Part shown: positions 1-8,193 of the stretch, in pieces | Numbering within the stretch: the first letter of the stretch is position 1 | How the letters are laid out: each line of letters starts with the position of its first letter | NCBI GenBank assembly: GCA_035628335.1 | Contig: DASPKA010000127.1 | Location: 1 to 17,520, forward strand | Source of the DNA: DASPKA01 sp035628335 | Lineage (GTDB): Bacteria > Patescibacteriota > Doudnabacteria > UBA920 | Direction: 5' to 3' | DNA length: 17,520 nucleotides | Notes under the pieces: generated by a model | The model's database searches: none | The model's input: the letters and a program-made list of their open reading frames with translations, nothing else | What the model was told of the DNA's origin: nothing | Position numbers and translations under genes: made by a program

Positions 1-1
1 C

Positions 2-2950
2 AACACGAGCGCCGACAGTCCTGTTGGATTAAACGTAGGTAGTGTAGCATCCGGGAGTACTGTGGCTTTTTCATGGACAGCAGAAAATTTTGCTGATACA
101 TACTGTCTCTTGTCATATGACAATAATGACCAGTCGTATTCTGGAAATCTAACTCCAGGGAATAACGGGTATAATGTTTCCGGGTCAACTGTCATGTCTC
201 TTGGTGCATCTTCAGTGTCAAGACAGTATAAGTTTTTTCTACGATGCTCTAGCCCGTCTACCGGTAAGAGTCATTCCCGTTATGCGTATGTGAATGTGAC
301 TGCAGGCCCTGCTACCTTAAACCTGACCACATCAGTTAATGGCACAGCAGGGGCAATGGCCGCAAAAAGTGGTGATACAATAGTTCTGGCATGGACAGGC
401 ACGAACATTAATGCAAACTCCTGCGTGGTTTCTGGTCCATCGGGAGCATTGCTACCTTCTCCATCTTCCGGGTTACCTGCTTCTTCTTCAGCGAACATTA
501 CTGTCCCCACACCAACGGGAGCAACAAGTGTGCAGTATACGCTCACGTGCGCCGCTACAGCTGGTGGGAATGCTACGGCTTCGAGTCAAGTAATAAACCT
601 TTCTGAAATAGTTGGTTTCATAACAACATCGTATAATATACCCAATCCTTTACGTCAAGGAGTGGCTTTTAACAACAGCACGACCTCTCCTGCTATACGA
701 CTCGACTGGCAAGTGCAAAACATTACTTCATGTACCGTCGAGCGTTGGTATAATGACACCACGTCGGGCGGTACTATGAGTGGAACTTTCTCGGGAGCAA
801 GTAACAAGTATGACTCTCCTTATACACCGTTGCATAATGGTACGCTTGTGTATAGAATGACCTGTTCGTCTCCGGCCGGGACCCTTACCAAGGACACTAC
901 CCCAGCCCGAAATGTGTTACCACCACTACTCACTTGCCCAAATGGAACTGTGACTGTATTTAAAGATTACTCAGGTACGGTTGTTCCTGCTCCGGCTGTG
1001 GTCCGAGGCGTTGCTAATAGGTTTAAAGTCAAGATTACACCTGCCACTTCTGCGTTTAAACGTAATGCATCAAGTAGCTACCAAATAGTTACCACCAATG
1101 GTGTTACAGCAACCTGGGCGTGGACAGGAGCGGCCGATACCACCGAAGCGTATATTAATCTTAATGGCAGCGGAGGAGTAGGAGCCTTTACAGTGAGGGC
1201 TATAAATTTTGATGACGCGGCAGTAGGTGGAGCTACCGGATGTAATCCATCTGGACCGGGAACGATTGCAGATTCCACGCCAATCCAGGCTGAAGATGTT
1301 GCGCCTCAAGTTTTGCAATCTGGTGTGTACGCTCAGTCGGGCACCGGGTATTGGGTAACTAACCAGGGCTCTAACCTTACTTTCTCCTTGCTTATGAGAA
1401 GAGCAACGGGTTCTAACTGGGACTTTGGCGCTGTGCCCTTAGTAACACCAGGGCCAATGTTAGAAAAGCAAGATGGTACTAGTGTATCTGGAACTTTTTC
1501 AACCACATCACCAACCCCGGATGCCGCACTAACCTATAGTTTTGTCTGCGATGCAACGCCGACATGTCCTGTGAAGCAGTACTTAACCCCTACAACTATT
1601 TCCTTTAGCTATCAAATACGAGACGGTGCAACAGTGCTTGCAACGCGTACGTTTAACAGCCAAAACTTTATAGTTTACCCACCAGTAGGCGTCACTTTAC
1701 TTATTAATGGCGTTTCTGACAATGTAGTCTACGCGCCAAGCGGCGGGGTGTCTACTGCTTCTTGGACTCTATCTAACTCTTCAGACGATTATTTAAAAAA
1801 TTGCAGGCTAAATGACGGAGCAACAAATTATACACCTTCAACTACAAGCGCATCACTTGGGGTTATTAGCGCCAATACCTCGACAAAGATCAATTGTGGT
1901 GATGTTTCTCCAGTTACCGATGCAAATCGACGCGCAACTGACACCACAACAATCAACGCCGTACTTCCGACTAACCCCAACTCGTACAGTAGTGCAAATG
2001 CCAGCACTGCCGGGCTTGCTGTAACACCAACTGTAGCATGTACTGACACGCTAGTTACGTTCGACTTGCCAGGAGTACCTGCGGGAACTTCCTATTTAGT
2101 TGCAAAAGGAAAGCCTACATCAGGATCTACAGATTACACTGCAACTCGTGACTCTTCCGGGAAGTACTTTATCCTCTTTCCCGGTCTTGCTTCAGGGTCA
2201 GCGATTGATTTGTGGGTGGAAGTTGGAGGGGTACGGTCTACAACAGTTAATACGACCGCAAATGTCTCCACAAACTGTAACTTTAATTTAAACAATTCTG
2301 ATATTGAAATTTCAAAGATTGGTGACACAGCTGCAACGTATACAAGTTATGTGGCATGCGACGGGTCCCAGAGCACGTTGGCAGACGACTCACCAGAACA
2401 GAAAGCAGACGGCGACATTACAGTTCAAATCAATCTCTGCAATCTTACTGGTCAATCAGCAACAATAAAAAACACAGCTGCAGATGCACTGGACATAAAG
2501 ATTCATTTTATAAATCTCTTTAAGTCAGACGGAACAGACTGGAATGTAAATGATGTCAAGATTTACGACGACACGTACAATGGCAATAATGAAGCAACCG
2601 CAGAAATAACATCCAAGGCAAACTGCCCGTGGCAAACCAATACAAAGACAGCCACTACTTCTACAGTATGTGTGCGTGTGCTGCCAACCCCACAAAAAAT
2701 CTTCCCACAGTATGGAGTCGCAAACAGGATTTGGTTGGCTAGAATAACCGGTCGACTTGCTCGTGCAACGACTGTCGGTTCTGTCTGGAAAACGTCTGCC
2801 AGCCTCGAGTACCCAACTATACTTAATGCTGATACAGGATGCACAGGCAATCTAGCACAAAGCGTAACCAAGCGCGGCTGCACCAACATAGACACCAAAT
2901 ACCAAATCTACATCTCCGGCCCACTCATAGAAAGGAAAGAAAAAAAATAG
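2..2950 (+). CDS. Large Ig-like-domain surface protein, 5' end outside window
   Basis: The frame is already open at base 2, so this is the C-terminal 982 residues of a larger protein; the GTG at 62 is an internal valine, not a start. No catalytic motif is visible. The visible part is a string of Thr/Ser/Asn-rich beta-sandwich modules. At least three carry a Trp in an early strand (FSWTAENF, LAWTGTNI, LDWQVQNI) and paired cysteines ending in a strand such as YTLTCAA or YRMTCSS. This resembles the Ig-like repeats common in Parcubacteria surface proteins. A further module near GVTLLINGVSD has the same cysteine spacing. The last ~220 residues (from LNNSDIEISK) are a different, cysteine-containing domain. 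The protein ends in a basic tail (ERKEKK) with no C-terminal membrane helix or LPXTG motif. Probable role is adhesion or surface-layer decoration (inference). A terminator follows, so it is not co-transcribed with gatCAB. Confidence 0.85.
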   Translation, partial: NTSADSPVGLNVGSVASGSTVAFSWTAENFADTYCLLSYDNNDQSYSGNLTPGNNGYNVSGSTVMSLGASSVSRQYKFFLRCSSPSTGKSHSRYAYVNVTAGPATLNLTTSVNGTAGAMAAKSGDTIVLAWTGTNINANSCVVSGPSGALLPSPSSGLPASSSANITVPTPTGATSVQYTLTCAATAGGNATASSQVINLSEIVGFITTSYNIPNPLRQGVAFNNSTTSPAIRLDWQVQNITSCTVERWYNDTTSGGTMSGTFSGASNKYDSPYTPLHNGTLVYRMTCSSPAGTLTKDTTPARNVLPPLLTCPNGTVTVFKDYSGTVVPAPAVVRGVANRFKVKITPATSAFKRNASSSYQIVTTNGVTATWAWTGAADTTEAYINLNGSGGVGAFTVRAINFDDAAVGGATGCNPSGPGTIADSTPIQAEDVAPQVLQSGVYAQSGTGYWVTNQGSNLTFSLLMRRATGSNWDFGAVPLVTPGPMLEKQDGTSVSGTFSTTSPTPDAALTYSFVCDATPTCPVKQYLTPTTISFSYQIRDGATVLATRTFNSQNFIVYPPVGVTLLINGVSDNVVYAPSGGVSTASWTLSNSSDDYLKNCRLNDGATNYTPSTTSASLGVISANTSTKINCGDVSPVTDANRRATDTTTINAVLPTNPNSYSSANASTAGLAVTPTVACTDTLVTFDLPGVPAGTSYLVAKGKPTSGSTDYTATRDSSGKYFILFPGLASGSAIDLWVEVGGVRSTTVNTTANVSTNCNFNLNNSDIEISKIGDTAATYTSYVACDGSQSTLADDSPEQKADGDITVQINLCNLTGQSATIKNTAADALDIKIHFINLFKSDGTDWNVNDVKIYDDTYNGNNEATAEITSKANCPWQTNTKTATTSTVCVRVLPTPQKIFPQYGVANRIWLARITGRLARATTVGSVWKTSASLEYPTILNADTGCTGNLAQSVTKRGCTNIDTKYQIYISGPLIERKEKK

Positions 2951-2994
2951 TTAAAAACTTCAGGAAACAAATTCAGGCTATGCCTAGTAAGAAT

Positions 2995-3033
2995 AAAACA
3001 GCGAGCCACAGGGTGAGAGTGATCGCTGTTTTT
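2995..3033 (+). terminator. Rho-independent terminator after the Ig-like protein
   Basis: A perfect 10-bp stem pairs AAAACAGCGA (2995-3004) with TCGCTGTTTT (3023-3032), around an 18-nt loop that has an inner CAC/GTG pairing. The stem's own T-run continues to 3033. It sits 44 bp after the stop codon and just upstream of the gatC promoter, separating the two transcription units. Confidence 0.75.
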
Positions 3034-3057
3034 AAATTACATGGCATTTCTTTCGTT

Positions 3058-3085
3058 TTGTCAAACTCTTCATTTTTGCTATAAT
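3058..3085 (+). promoter_or_regulatory. gatCAB promoter with extended -10
   Basis: A -35 box TTGTCA (3058-3063) lies 16 bp from a consensus -10 box TATAAT (3080-3085), which is preceded by TG-C (extended -10). The gatC ATG begins 11 bp after the -10, so the predicted transcript start leaves a leader of about 5 nt. No Shine-Dalgarno sequence fits in that space, so gatC is probably translated from a nearly leaderless mRNA. Confidence 0.75.
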
Positions 3086-3096
3086 TTAGTATACGT

Positions 3097-3378
3097 ATGT
3101 TAACGCTTGATGAAGTTAAAAAACTCGGCTCACTTGCTCGTATTGAGCTCTCAAGTGAGGAGTTGGAACAGATGCAGAAAGACCTTTCTGCTATTTTAGA
3201 TTACGTTGAAGAGCTGAAAAGTGTAGATGTAAGCGGCTTGGAAGTCCTCTCTCAAGTTACGGGCTTGGTGAACGTGCAGCGTCAGGATGAACCAAAACTT
3301 TGTGATTTTAGAGATGATATTTTTGCCAATGCACCGGAAATGAAAGACGGATACTATAAAGTGAAAGCAATCTTATAG
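3097..3378 (+). CDS. gatC: Asp/Glu-tRNA amidotransferase subunit C
   Basis: 93 residues, the usual GatC length. It opens with the family pattern LTLDEVKKLGSLARIELSSEE, followed by the helix EQMQKDLSAILDYVEELKSVDVSGLEV, and ends with the typical RxDxP...IFANAPEMKDGYYKVKAIL segment. GatC is the small clamp that wraps between GatA and GatB in the heterotrimer converting Glu-tRNA(Gln) to Gln-tRNA(Gln) and/or Asp-tRNA(Asn) to Asn-tRNA(Asn). It is first in the gatC-gatA-gatB operon. The start is fixed by the extended -10 promoter 11 bp upstream and by the family N-terminus. Its stop codon overlaps the first unit of a heptad repeat array. Confidence 0.95.
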   Translation: MLTLDEVKKLGSLARIELSSEELEQMQKDLSAILDYVEELKSVDVSGLEVLSQVTGLVNVQRQDEPKLCDFRDDIFANAPEMKDGYYKVKAIL

Positions 3379-3460
3379 CGAAGAGCGTAAAGCGTGAAGC
3401 GTATAGCAAATCCCGACTTGCTTCTATACCCTGCACGCTGTACGCTGTACGCTACACGCT
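3377..3460. repeat. Degenerate heptad arrays in inverted orientation between gatC and gatA
   Basis: Five 7-bp units of form AGCGTNN (AGCGAAG, AGCGTAA, AGCGTGA, AGCGTAT, AGCAAAT) run from inside the gatC stop codon to 3411. After a short middle, four units of the complementary form NNACGCT (GCACGCT, GTACGCT, GTACGCT, ACACGCT) run from 3433 to 3460, ending 3 bp before the gatA ATG. The arms can fold into an imperfect hairpin with TCCCGAC near the tip. The arrays fill the whole intergenic gap. No Shine-Dalgarno for gatA is present. Confidence 0.8.
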
Positions 3461-3463
3461 ACT

Positions 3464-4930
3464 ATGTTTGAATACTTAGAATTATCAGAACTTAGAAATT
3501 TACTTGATACCAAACAAATTTCGTCAGTAGAGTTGACGAAGTATTTTTTACACAGGATTAAGTCTCTGGACGAAAAGTATAACTCGTTCGTGACAGTCAC
3601 AGAAGATGTGGCTCTCGCGCAAGCTGCACAAGCAGACGAGTTCCTTGCTTCACCGGGAGAGAACCCAGCTTTGTGCGGCATTCCATATGCGGCTAAAGAT
3701 TTGTTTTGTACAAAGGGCGTTCGCACGACTGCGTCTTCAAAAATACTAGACAACTATGTTCCGCCGTACGACGCTACTGTAATAACCAAACTTAAGGAGC
3801 AAAAATCAGTACTACTTGGTAAAACAAATCTAGATCAATTTGCCCACGGCTCTTCAACCGAGACTTCTGCCTATGGGCCATCTAAAAACCCTTGGGATAC
3901 TTCCCGCATCCCTGGGGGCTCTTCTGGTGGTTCAACTGCAGCGTTGGCAGCCGGGCTTTGTCCATGGGCACTTGCAACAGAAACCGGCGGCTCCATTCGT
4001 CTGCCAGCATCACTTTGTGGCGTTTCTGGCTGGAAGCCAACCTATGGCAGGGTTTCGCGGTATGGTTGCATTGCCATGGCTTCTTCGTTGGACTCTATGG
4101 GCGCTGTAGCGTATTCGGTTAAAGATTTAATCATTTTGGCAAATGTTCTTTCCGGCCAAGATCCGAAAGATTCAACCACTGGTCACAAGACTGCAAATTT
4201 TACCGTGAATTCTGATATAAAAGGTTTGCGCATTGGTATTCCAAGAGAGTACTTCATAGAGGGTATGGAAGCTGGTGTTAAAGCCAAAATAGAAGAAGCA
4301 ATAAAGGAAATGGAAAAACTGGGCGCGGTTATAAAAGAAGTTTCAGTTCCTCATACCAGGTACGGATCTTTGGTGTACGCAATTGTTTGCCCGGCTGAAA
4401 TTGCATCAAACCTCTCCCGATACGACGGTATCCGCTACGGCTTGAGTTCAAAGGAAGCAAAAAGCTTATACGAAGTATACGCAAAGACTCGGGACGCTGG
4501 TTTTGGCGACGAAGCGAAGCGACGCATATTAACCGGTACGTATGTCCTTTCTGCCGGGTATTACGACGCCTACTACAAGCGAGCGCAGAAGATTCGCCGC
4601 TTGCTCGTAAATGAGTTTGAAGAAGTCTTTAAAGAGGTAGACGTTCTCGCTGCTCCTTCGAGCCCAAACGTAGCTGTGGCCATAGGCGAAGCAGCTTCAA
4701 ACCCACTGTTTGGCTACATTGCTGACCAGCTTAATATACCATCTTCTTTAGCTGGGCTTCCTGCTGTGTCAGTGCCTTGTGGTTTTGCTGCGCCTTCTGA
4801 TGGCGGTAGCACCCACATGCCGGTCGGCTTACAGTTTATGGGTCCACAATGGGGTGAGCAGGCAGTCTTTAATGCAGGCCTAGCATATCAATCAGTAACA
4901 GACTGGCATAAGCAGCGTCCGAAGGCATGA
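3464..4930 (+). CDS. gatA: Asp/Glu-tRNA amidotransferase subunit A (amidase)
   Basis: 488 residues, normal GatA length. It hydrolyses glutamine and passes ammonia to GatB. The amidase-signature Ser-cisSer-Lys triad is intact: K78 in PYAAKD, S153 in the GGSSGGS loop and S177 in ETGGSIRLPAS. The substrate loop DQFAHGSSTETSAYGPSKNPWD and the C-terminal segment LAGLPAVSVPCGF...GLQFMG are also family-typical. It is the second gene of gatCAB, 85 bp after gatC across a repeat-filled gap. The ATG at 3464 matches the GatA N-terminus (helix YLELSELRNLL). It ends with TGA, consistent with the standard code. Confidence 0.97.
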   Translation: MFEYLELSELRNLLDTKQISSVELTKYFLHRIKSLDEKYNSFVTVTEDVALAQAAQADEFLASPGENPALCGIPYAAKDLFCTKGVRTTASSKILDNYVPPYDATVITKLKEQKSVLLGKTNLDQFAHGSSTETSAYGPSKNPWDTSRIPGGSSGGSTAALAAGLCPWALATETGGSIRLPASLCGVSGWKPTYGRVSRYGCIAMASSLDSMGAVAYSVKDLIILANVLSGQDPKDSTTGHKTANFTVNSDIKGLRIGIPREYFIEGMEAGVKAKIEEAIKEMEKLGAVIKEVSVPHTRYGSLVYAIVCPAEIASNLSRYDGIRYGLSSKEAKSLYEVYAKTRDAGFGDEAKRRILTGTYVLSAGYYDAYYKRAQKIRRLLVNEFEEVFKEVDVLAAPSSPNVAVAIGEAASNPLFGYIADQLNIPSSLAGLPAVSVPCGFAAPSDGGSTHMPVGLQFMGPQWGEQAVFNAGLAYQSVTDWHKQRPKA

Positions 4931-4957
4931 ATTATGAATTAGGAATTTTGAATTATG
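4930..4957 (+). repeat. Four-unit AATTNNG heptad array between gatA and gatB
   Basis: Four contiguous 7-bp units (AATTATG, AATTAGG, AATTTTG, AATTATG) begin at the last base of the gatA stop codon. They end so that the ATG of the last unit is the gatB start codon. The gap therefore consists entirely of this array. Like the gatC-gatA arrays the period is 7 with a constant five-base core, but the core sequence differs. Confidence 0.8.
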
Positions 4958-6454
4958 GATGAAGTCAAAGACGGATATAAGCCTGTCATAGGGCTTGAAA
5001 TACATGTACAACTGAAGACTAAGTCTAAAATGTTTGGCCCAGCTCCAATGGGAGAGGCTGAGGAGGCAAATGTGAATATAGACGAAATAGTTACCGGAGA
5101 GCCCGGAGTTTTGCCGGTTGTAAATAAAGAAGCGGTTCGCTTAGGTGTAATGGCTGGTTTGGCTTTAAACTGTACCATACCTGAGTTTTCCAAGTTTGAT
5201 CGCAAGCATTACTTCTATCCTGACCTACCGAAGGGCTACCAAATTTCACAGTATGACGAACCCATAGCACAAAAAGGGTATGTAAATGTCACCATGCCCG
5301 ATGGCAGAATAAAACGAGTTGGTATAACGCGTGCGCACTTAGAGGAAGACGCGGGTAAAAACGTCCACCCTGAAGGATTACCATATTCCCTGGTTGACTA
5401 CAATCGCGCAGGCGCCCCATTGCTTGAAATTGTTACTGATCCTGATCTTGAAACAGCAGAAGAAGCTCGGCTTTTCCTTGAGGAGTTACAGCGCATTGTT
5501 CGCTACGTAGGCGCAAGTGATGCCGACATGGAGAAGGGTAGCATGCGCTGTGAGCCAAACATATCAGTTCGTAAGCCAGGAGAAGAAGGTTTGCCTAAAT
5601 ACAAGGTTGAGGTGAAGAATATAAACTCCTTCCGTTTTGCTGAAGCGGCTATTAACTATGAAATTCCAAGGCAAATAGAGATACTAGAGCAGGGAGGGAT
5701 GCCAAAGCAGGTAACTATGGGCTGGAACGAAAAGGAAAGTGTTACAGTGGAACAGCGCAGCAAAGAAGAAGCAAATGATTACCGCTATTTCCCAGACCCA
5801 GACTTGCCAGTGCTTCAGTTTACGCCTGAGTACCTGGACGACCTTCGCTCTCGCATGCCAGAGCTGCCGGCTGCTAAGCGTGTCAGGTTTGCAGAGGAGT
5901 ATGGGTTAAAGCCTGCAGATATAGACACGCTCATTAACTCAAAAACCCTTACGTATTACTTTGAAGATGTCGTTTCTGAGCTTCGTGAATGGCAGACTTC
6001 AGATGATGCGGCAAAGAAATTAGACATACAAAAACTTATTTCGAAAGCCGCAAACTGGTGTTTACAGGATTTTTCAGCCGCATTGAACAGCGCCAATCTC
6101 AAAGATCCTTATGAGTCTCGTGTATCACCCGAGAATTTTGCAGAATTGATAGTTATGATTGAGAATGGGACGATTTCAGGGTCAGCTGCGAAAACTGTAT
6201 TTAAGGTTATGTTTGAAAAGGGCGGCGAGCCTGACAATATTATGCAAGACTTAGGGCTTGCACAGGTATCAGACGAAGGGGCTATAGAAGCGATTATAGA
6301 TCAAGTGTTGGCTGAAAACGCGAAAGCAGTAGCGGACTACAAAGCGGGGGCTGAAAAGTCTTTCGGTTTTCTTGTAGGGCAGACCATGAAAGCGCTTAAA
6401 GGCCAGGGAAATCCGGGTAAGGTGAACGAGCTTTTGAGAAAAAAATTACTGTAG
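4955..6454 (+). CDS. gatB: Asp/Glu-tRNA amidotransferase subunit B
   Basis: 499 residues. GatB binds the misacylated tRNA, activates its side-chain carboxylate with ATP, and amidates it with ammonia from GatA. Family motifs appear in order: VIGLEIHVQL (residues 11-20), RKHYFYPDLPKGYQISQ, HLEEDAGKN, VDYNRAGAPLLEIVT, SMRCEPNIS, VEVKNINSFRFAE and DYRYFPDPDLP. The C-terminal helical GatB/YqeY tail ends in GQGNPGKVNELLRKKLL. It is the last gene of gatCAB. The start codon is the last unit of the heptad array and no Shine-Dalgarno is visible, so translation may depend on coupling with gatA (inference). A strong terminator follows 11 bp after the stop. Confidence 0.97.
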   Translation: MDEVKDGYKPVIGLEIHVQLKTKSKMFGPAPMGEAEEANVNIDEIVTGEPGVLPVVNKEAVRLGVMAGLALNCTIPEFSKFDRKHYFYPDLPKGYQISQYDEPIAQKGYVNVTMPDGRIKRVGITRAHLEEDAGKNVHPEGLPYSLVDYNRAGAPLLEIVTDPDLETAEEARLFLEELQRIVRYVGASDADMEKGSMRCEPNISVRKPGEEGLPKYKVEVKNINSFRFAEAAINYEIPRQIEILEQGGMPKQVTMGWNEKESVTVEQRSKEEANDYRYFPDPDLPVLQFTPEYLDDLRSRMPELPAAKRVRFAEEYGLKPADIDTLINSKTLTYYFEDVVSELREWQTSDDAAKKLDIQKLISKAANWCLQDFSAALNSANLKDPYESRVSPENFAELIVMIENGTISGSAAKTVFKVMFEKGGEPDNIMQDLGLAQVSDEGAIEAIIDQVLAENAKAVADYKAGAEKSFGFLVGQTMKALKGQGNPGKVNELLRKKLL

Positions 6455-6465
6455 AAACCCAATAG

Positions 6466-6491
6466 AAAAACCCAACTTTGGTTGGGTTTTT
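6466..6491 (+). terminator. Rho-independent terminator of gatCAB
   Basis: A perfect 11-bp stem (AAAAACCCAAC / GTTGGGTTTTT) with a TTTG loop, ending in a T-run. It lies 11 bp after the gatB stop. The symmetric A and T runs could let it act in both directions. Confidence 0.92.
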
Positions 6492-6530
6492 ATCATGAAT
6501 TCTTCATGGTGTTAGTTTAGTGTATGGATA

Positions 6531-6558
6531 TCGACATTCAGTTAGTAAACGCTATAAT
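6531..6558 (+). promoter_or_regulatory. Promoter of the prealbumin-like-domain protein
   Basis: -35 TCGACA (6531-6536), a 16-bp spacer and a consensus -10 TATAAT (6553-6558). Just downstream, ATAGCT and AGCTAT form a 6-bp inverted repeat (about 6556-6575) spanning the predicted transcription start, which could be an operator or a small leader hairpin. Confidence 0.75.
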
Positions 6559-6576
6559 AGCTCACAATATAGCTAT

Positions 6577-6583
6577 AAAGGAG
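6577..6583 (+). promoter_or_regulatory. Strong Shine-Dalgarno AAAGGAG
   Basis: AAAGGAG lies 7 nt before the ATG at 6591 and decides that start. It is one of only two clear Shine-Dalgarno sites at good spacing in this window. Confidence 0.85.
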
Positions 6584-6590
6584 AAATACT

Positions 6591-8153
6591 ATGAAGAACT
6601 TTTTTTCTAAGTTGTTGTTGCCTTTGTTTGCTTTGACGGCAATTGGCGGCCATCTTGCAGCAGCTCAGACGCTTCGAGTTGATGTAGGGGTTATAAACAC
6701 GCGTGGCGGTACAAGTACCACCGCTGATTTTCCAGTAACTGTGAATAGCAGTGCTTTTACGACGGGTTATGCTACGCCTTTTGCTGCGGGTACACATACG
6801 GTAGCACTTACACCGCGAGTCGGTTATGAGTATGCTTTCTCTGGCGATTGCAACACGCTCGGCATTGTTGTGCTGACAGGAGCTCAGAATCTAATTTGCC
6901 ATGTCACGGCCCAGGACCAATACGGTAAACTTACCATAGAAAAACAGTCTGTGGGGGGATCAGGTTCGTTTAATTTCAACGTAGCAAATAATAATACCAG
7001 CAACCCAAATCCTATCGGTAACTTATTACTGACCACATCAGGAAGTGGAGGAACAGCAACGCAGACATTTTTTACTGTCTTTCCAGACACCTACCTCATA
7101 ACTGAAGGATCCCAAACAGCTGGATGGGCCTTGTCTATGCCTACCTGCACTAATGCAAGCGGGCAAAACATGGGAAGTGCAACTTCTAATGGTATTAGCA
7201 TCGGGATTGGCAATGGTGGTGATGTGAAATGTAAGTTTATTAATACGTATACCGCTCCGAGTCAGCTATACGGCACAATAACAGTTCAAGCTCAGGTTCT
7301 TTCAGGTACTACAACTACTCCATTTGGTATTAGCATTGCTCCTGTGGGTACAGGCACTGTGTATGGGCCGGGAACTGGCACAGTTATGCACGGTCAAAAC
7401 TTCAACTTTCAAGTTGGTAGCGGTACATACACGGTAACACCAGTACCACAGAGCGGATGGACACAAACAAGCACAACATGTAACAACATCCAAGTCACTC
7501 CAGGACAGACTAAGATATGTATATTTATGAACACATTTACCGGAACTACTACGCCGCAAAACGGAACGGTTGTCGTACAAAAAACTGTAGTGAATGGCTC
7601 ACAAGCTACTCCCTTTACTGTGAATATAGCAAAAGTTGGAAGCGGGAATGTGGTTGGTACGAGCACGGGAACCGTAAAGCACGGACAAAGCTTTACCTTT
7701 ACGGTAGGTAGTGGAACTTACTCGGTTACAGAAACTTCCCTAAATAACTGGTCAATGACTTCGAGTACCTGTTCAAACTTGCAGGTTGCCCCCGGCGCAG
7801 TCAAAACTTGTATGATAGTAAACACTTTTACAGGTACAACAACTCCTCCGGGTCAGGGTAATGGAAATCTCATAGTTAAAACTCGCGTGGTAAATGACCG
7901 CAGAGGGTTGCTCACGCCATCAGACTTCACAGTGCATGTTATGGACAGACTCCAGGACGTAGCTAACTCTCCGAGAGCCGGGTCTGCATCTGGTACAACG
8001 TATACGCTTCCAGCGGGTGTGTATCGGGTACATGAAGACTTATTTCCATTAGGGTATATTCGTTTTTACTCAGGAGACTGTGGCAGGGGTGGGTATATAA
8101 CCCTCAGAGCAGGAGAAACTAAAGTATGTGAAATTACCAATAACGACTGGTAG
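6591..8153 (+). CDS. Secreted protein with five prealbumin-like (SpaA-type) domains
   Basis: 520 residues with a Sec signal peptide (MKNFFSKLLLPLFALTAIGGHLAAA, cleavage near residue 25). Five similar beta domains follow at roughly 27-110, 112-222, 228-318, 325-417 and 426-520. Each ends with a cysteine-bearing strand: LICHVTAQD, VKCKFINTYT, KICIFMNTFT, KTCMIVNTFT and KVCEITNND. A second cysteine lies ~10-20 residues earlier in most, suggesting one disulfide per domain. The first and last domains share an FSGDC/YSGDC motif, and domains 3 and 4 are near-duplicates (HGQ.F.F.VGSGTY..T). The C.(I/F).N(T/D) ending resembles the SpaA/prealbumin-like fold of Gram-positive pilins. No LPXTG sortase signal or membrane anchor is present, so retention on the surface is unexplained. 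Monocistronic, with its own promoter and terminator region. A stalk or adhesive filament role is inferred. Confidence 0.85.
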   Translation: MKNFFSKLLLPLFALTAIGGHLAAAQTLRVDVGVINTRGGTSTTADFPVTVNSSAFTTGYATPFAAGTHTVALTPRVGYEYAFSGDCNTLGIVVLTGAQNLICHVTAQDQYGKLTIEKQSVGGSGSFNFNVANNNTSNPNPIGNLLLTTSGSGGTATQTFFTVFPDTYLITEGSQTAGWALSMPTCTNASGQNMGSATSNGISIGIGNGGDVKCKFINTYTAPSQLYGTITVQAQVLSGTTTTPFGISIAPVGTGTVYGPGTGTVMHGQNFNFQVGSGTYTVTPVPQSGWTQTSTTCNNIQVTPGQTKICIFMNTFTGTTTPQNGTVVVQKTVVNGSQATPFTVNIAKVGSGNVVGTSTGTVKHGQSFTFTVGSGTYSVTETSLNNWSMTSSTCSNLQVAPGAVKTCMIVNTFTGTTTPPGQGNGNLIVKTRVVNDRRGLLTPSDFTVHVMDRLQDVANSPRAGSASGTTYTLPAGVYRVHEDLFPLGYIRFYSGDCGRGGYITLRAGETKVCEITNNDW

Positions 8154-8190
8154 TTCACACCTATATCGAATTCGATACAGATGTGAACTA
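8151..8190. terminator. Palindromic stem including the stop codon
   Basis: TAGTTCACA (8151-8159, its TAG being the stop codon) pairs perfectly with TGTGAACTA (8182-8190). Nested inside is a perfect 14-nt palindrome TATCGAATTCGATA (8164-8177). No T-run follows, so it is better read as an mRNA 3'-end stabilising or processing hairpin, or as a DNA-protein site, than as an intrinsic terminator by itself. Confidence 0.5.
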
Positions 8191-8193
8191 ATG

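Noticed and set aside
3377..3460. CRISPR array
   Set aside because: The period is 7 bp with no 25-40 bp repeats or unique spacers, and no cas genes are present.
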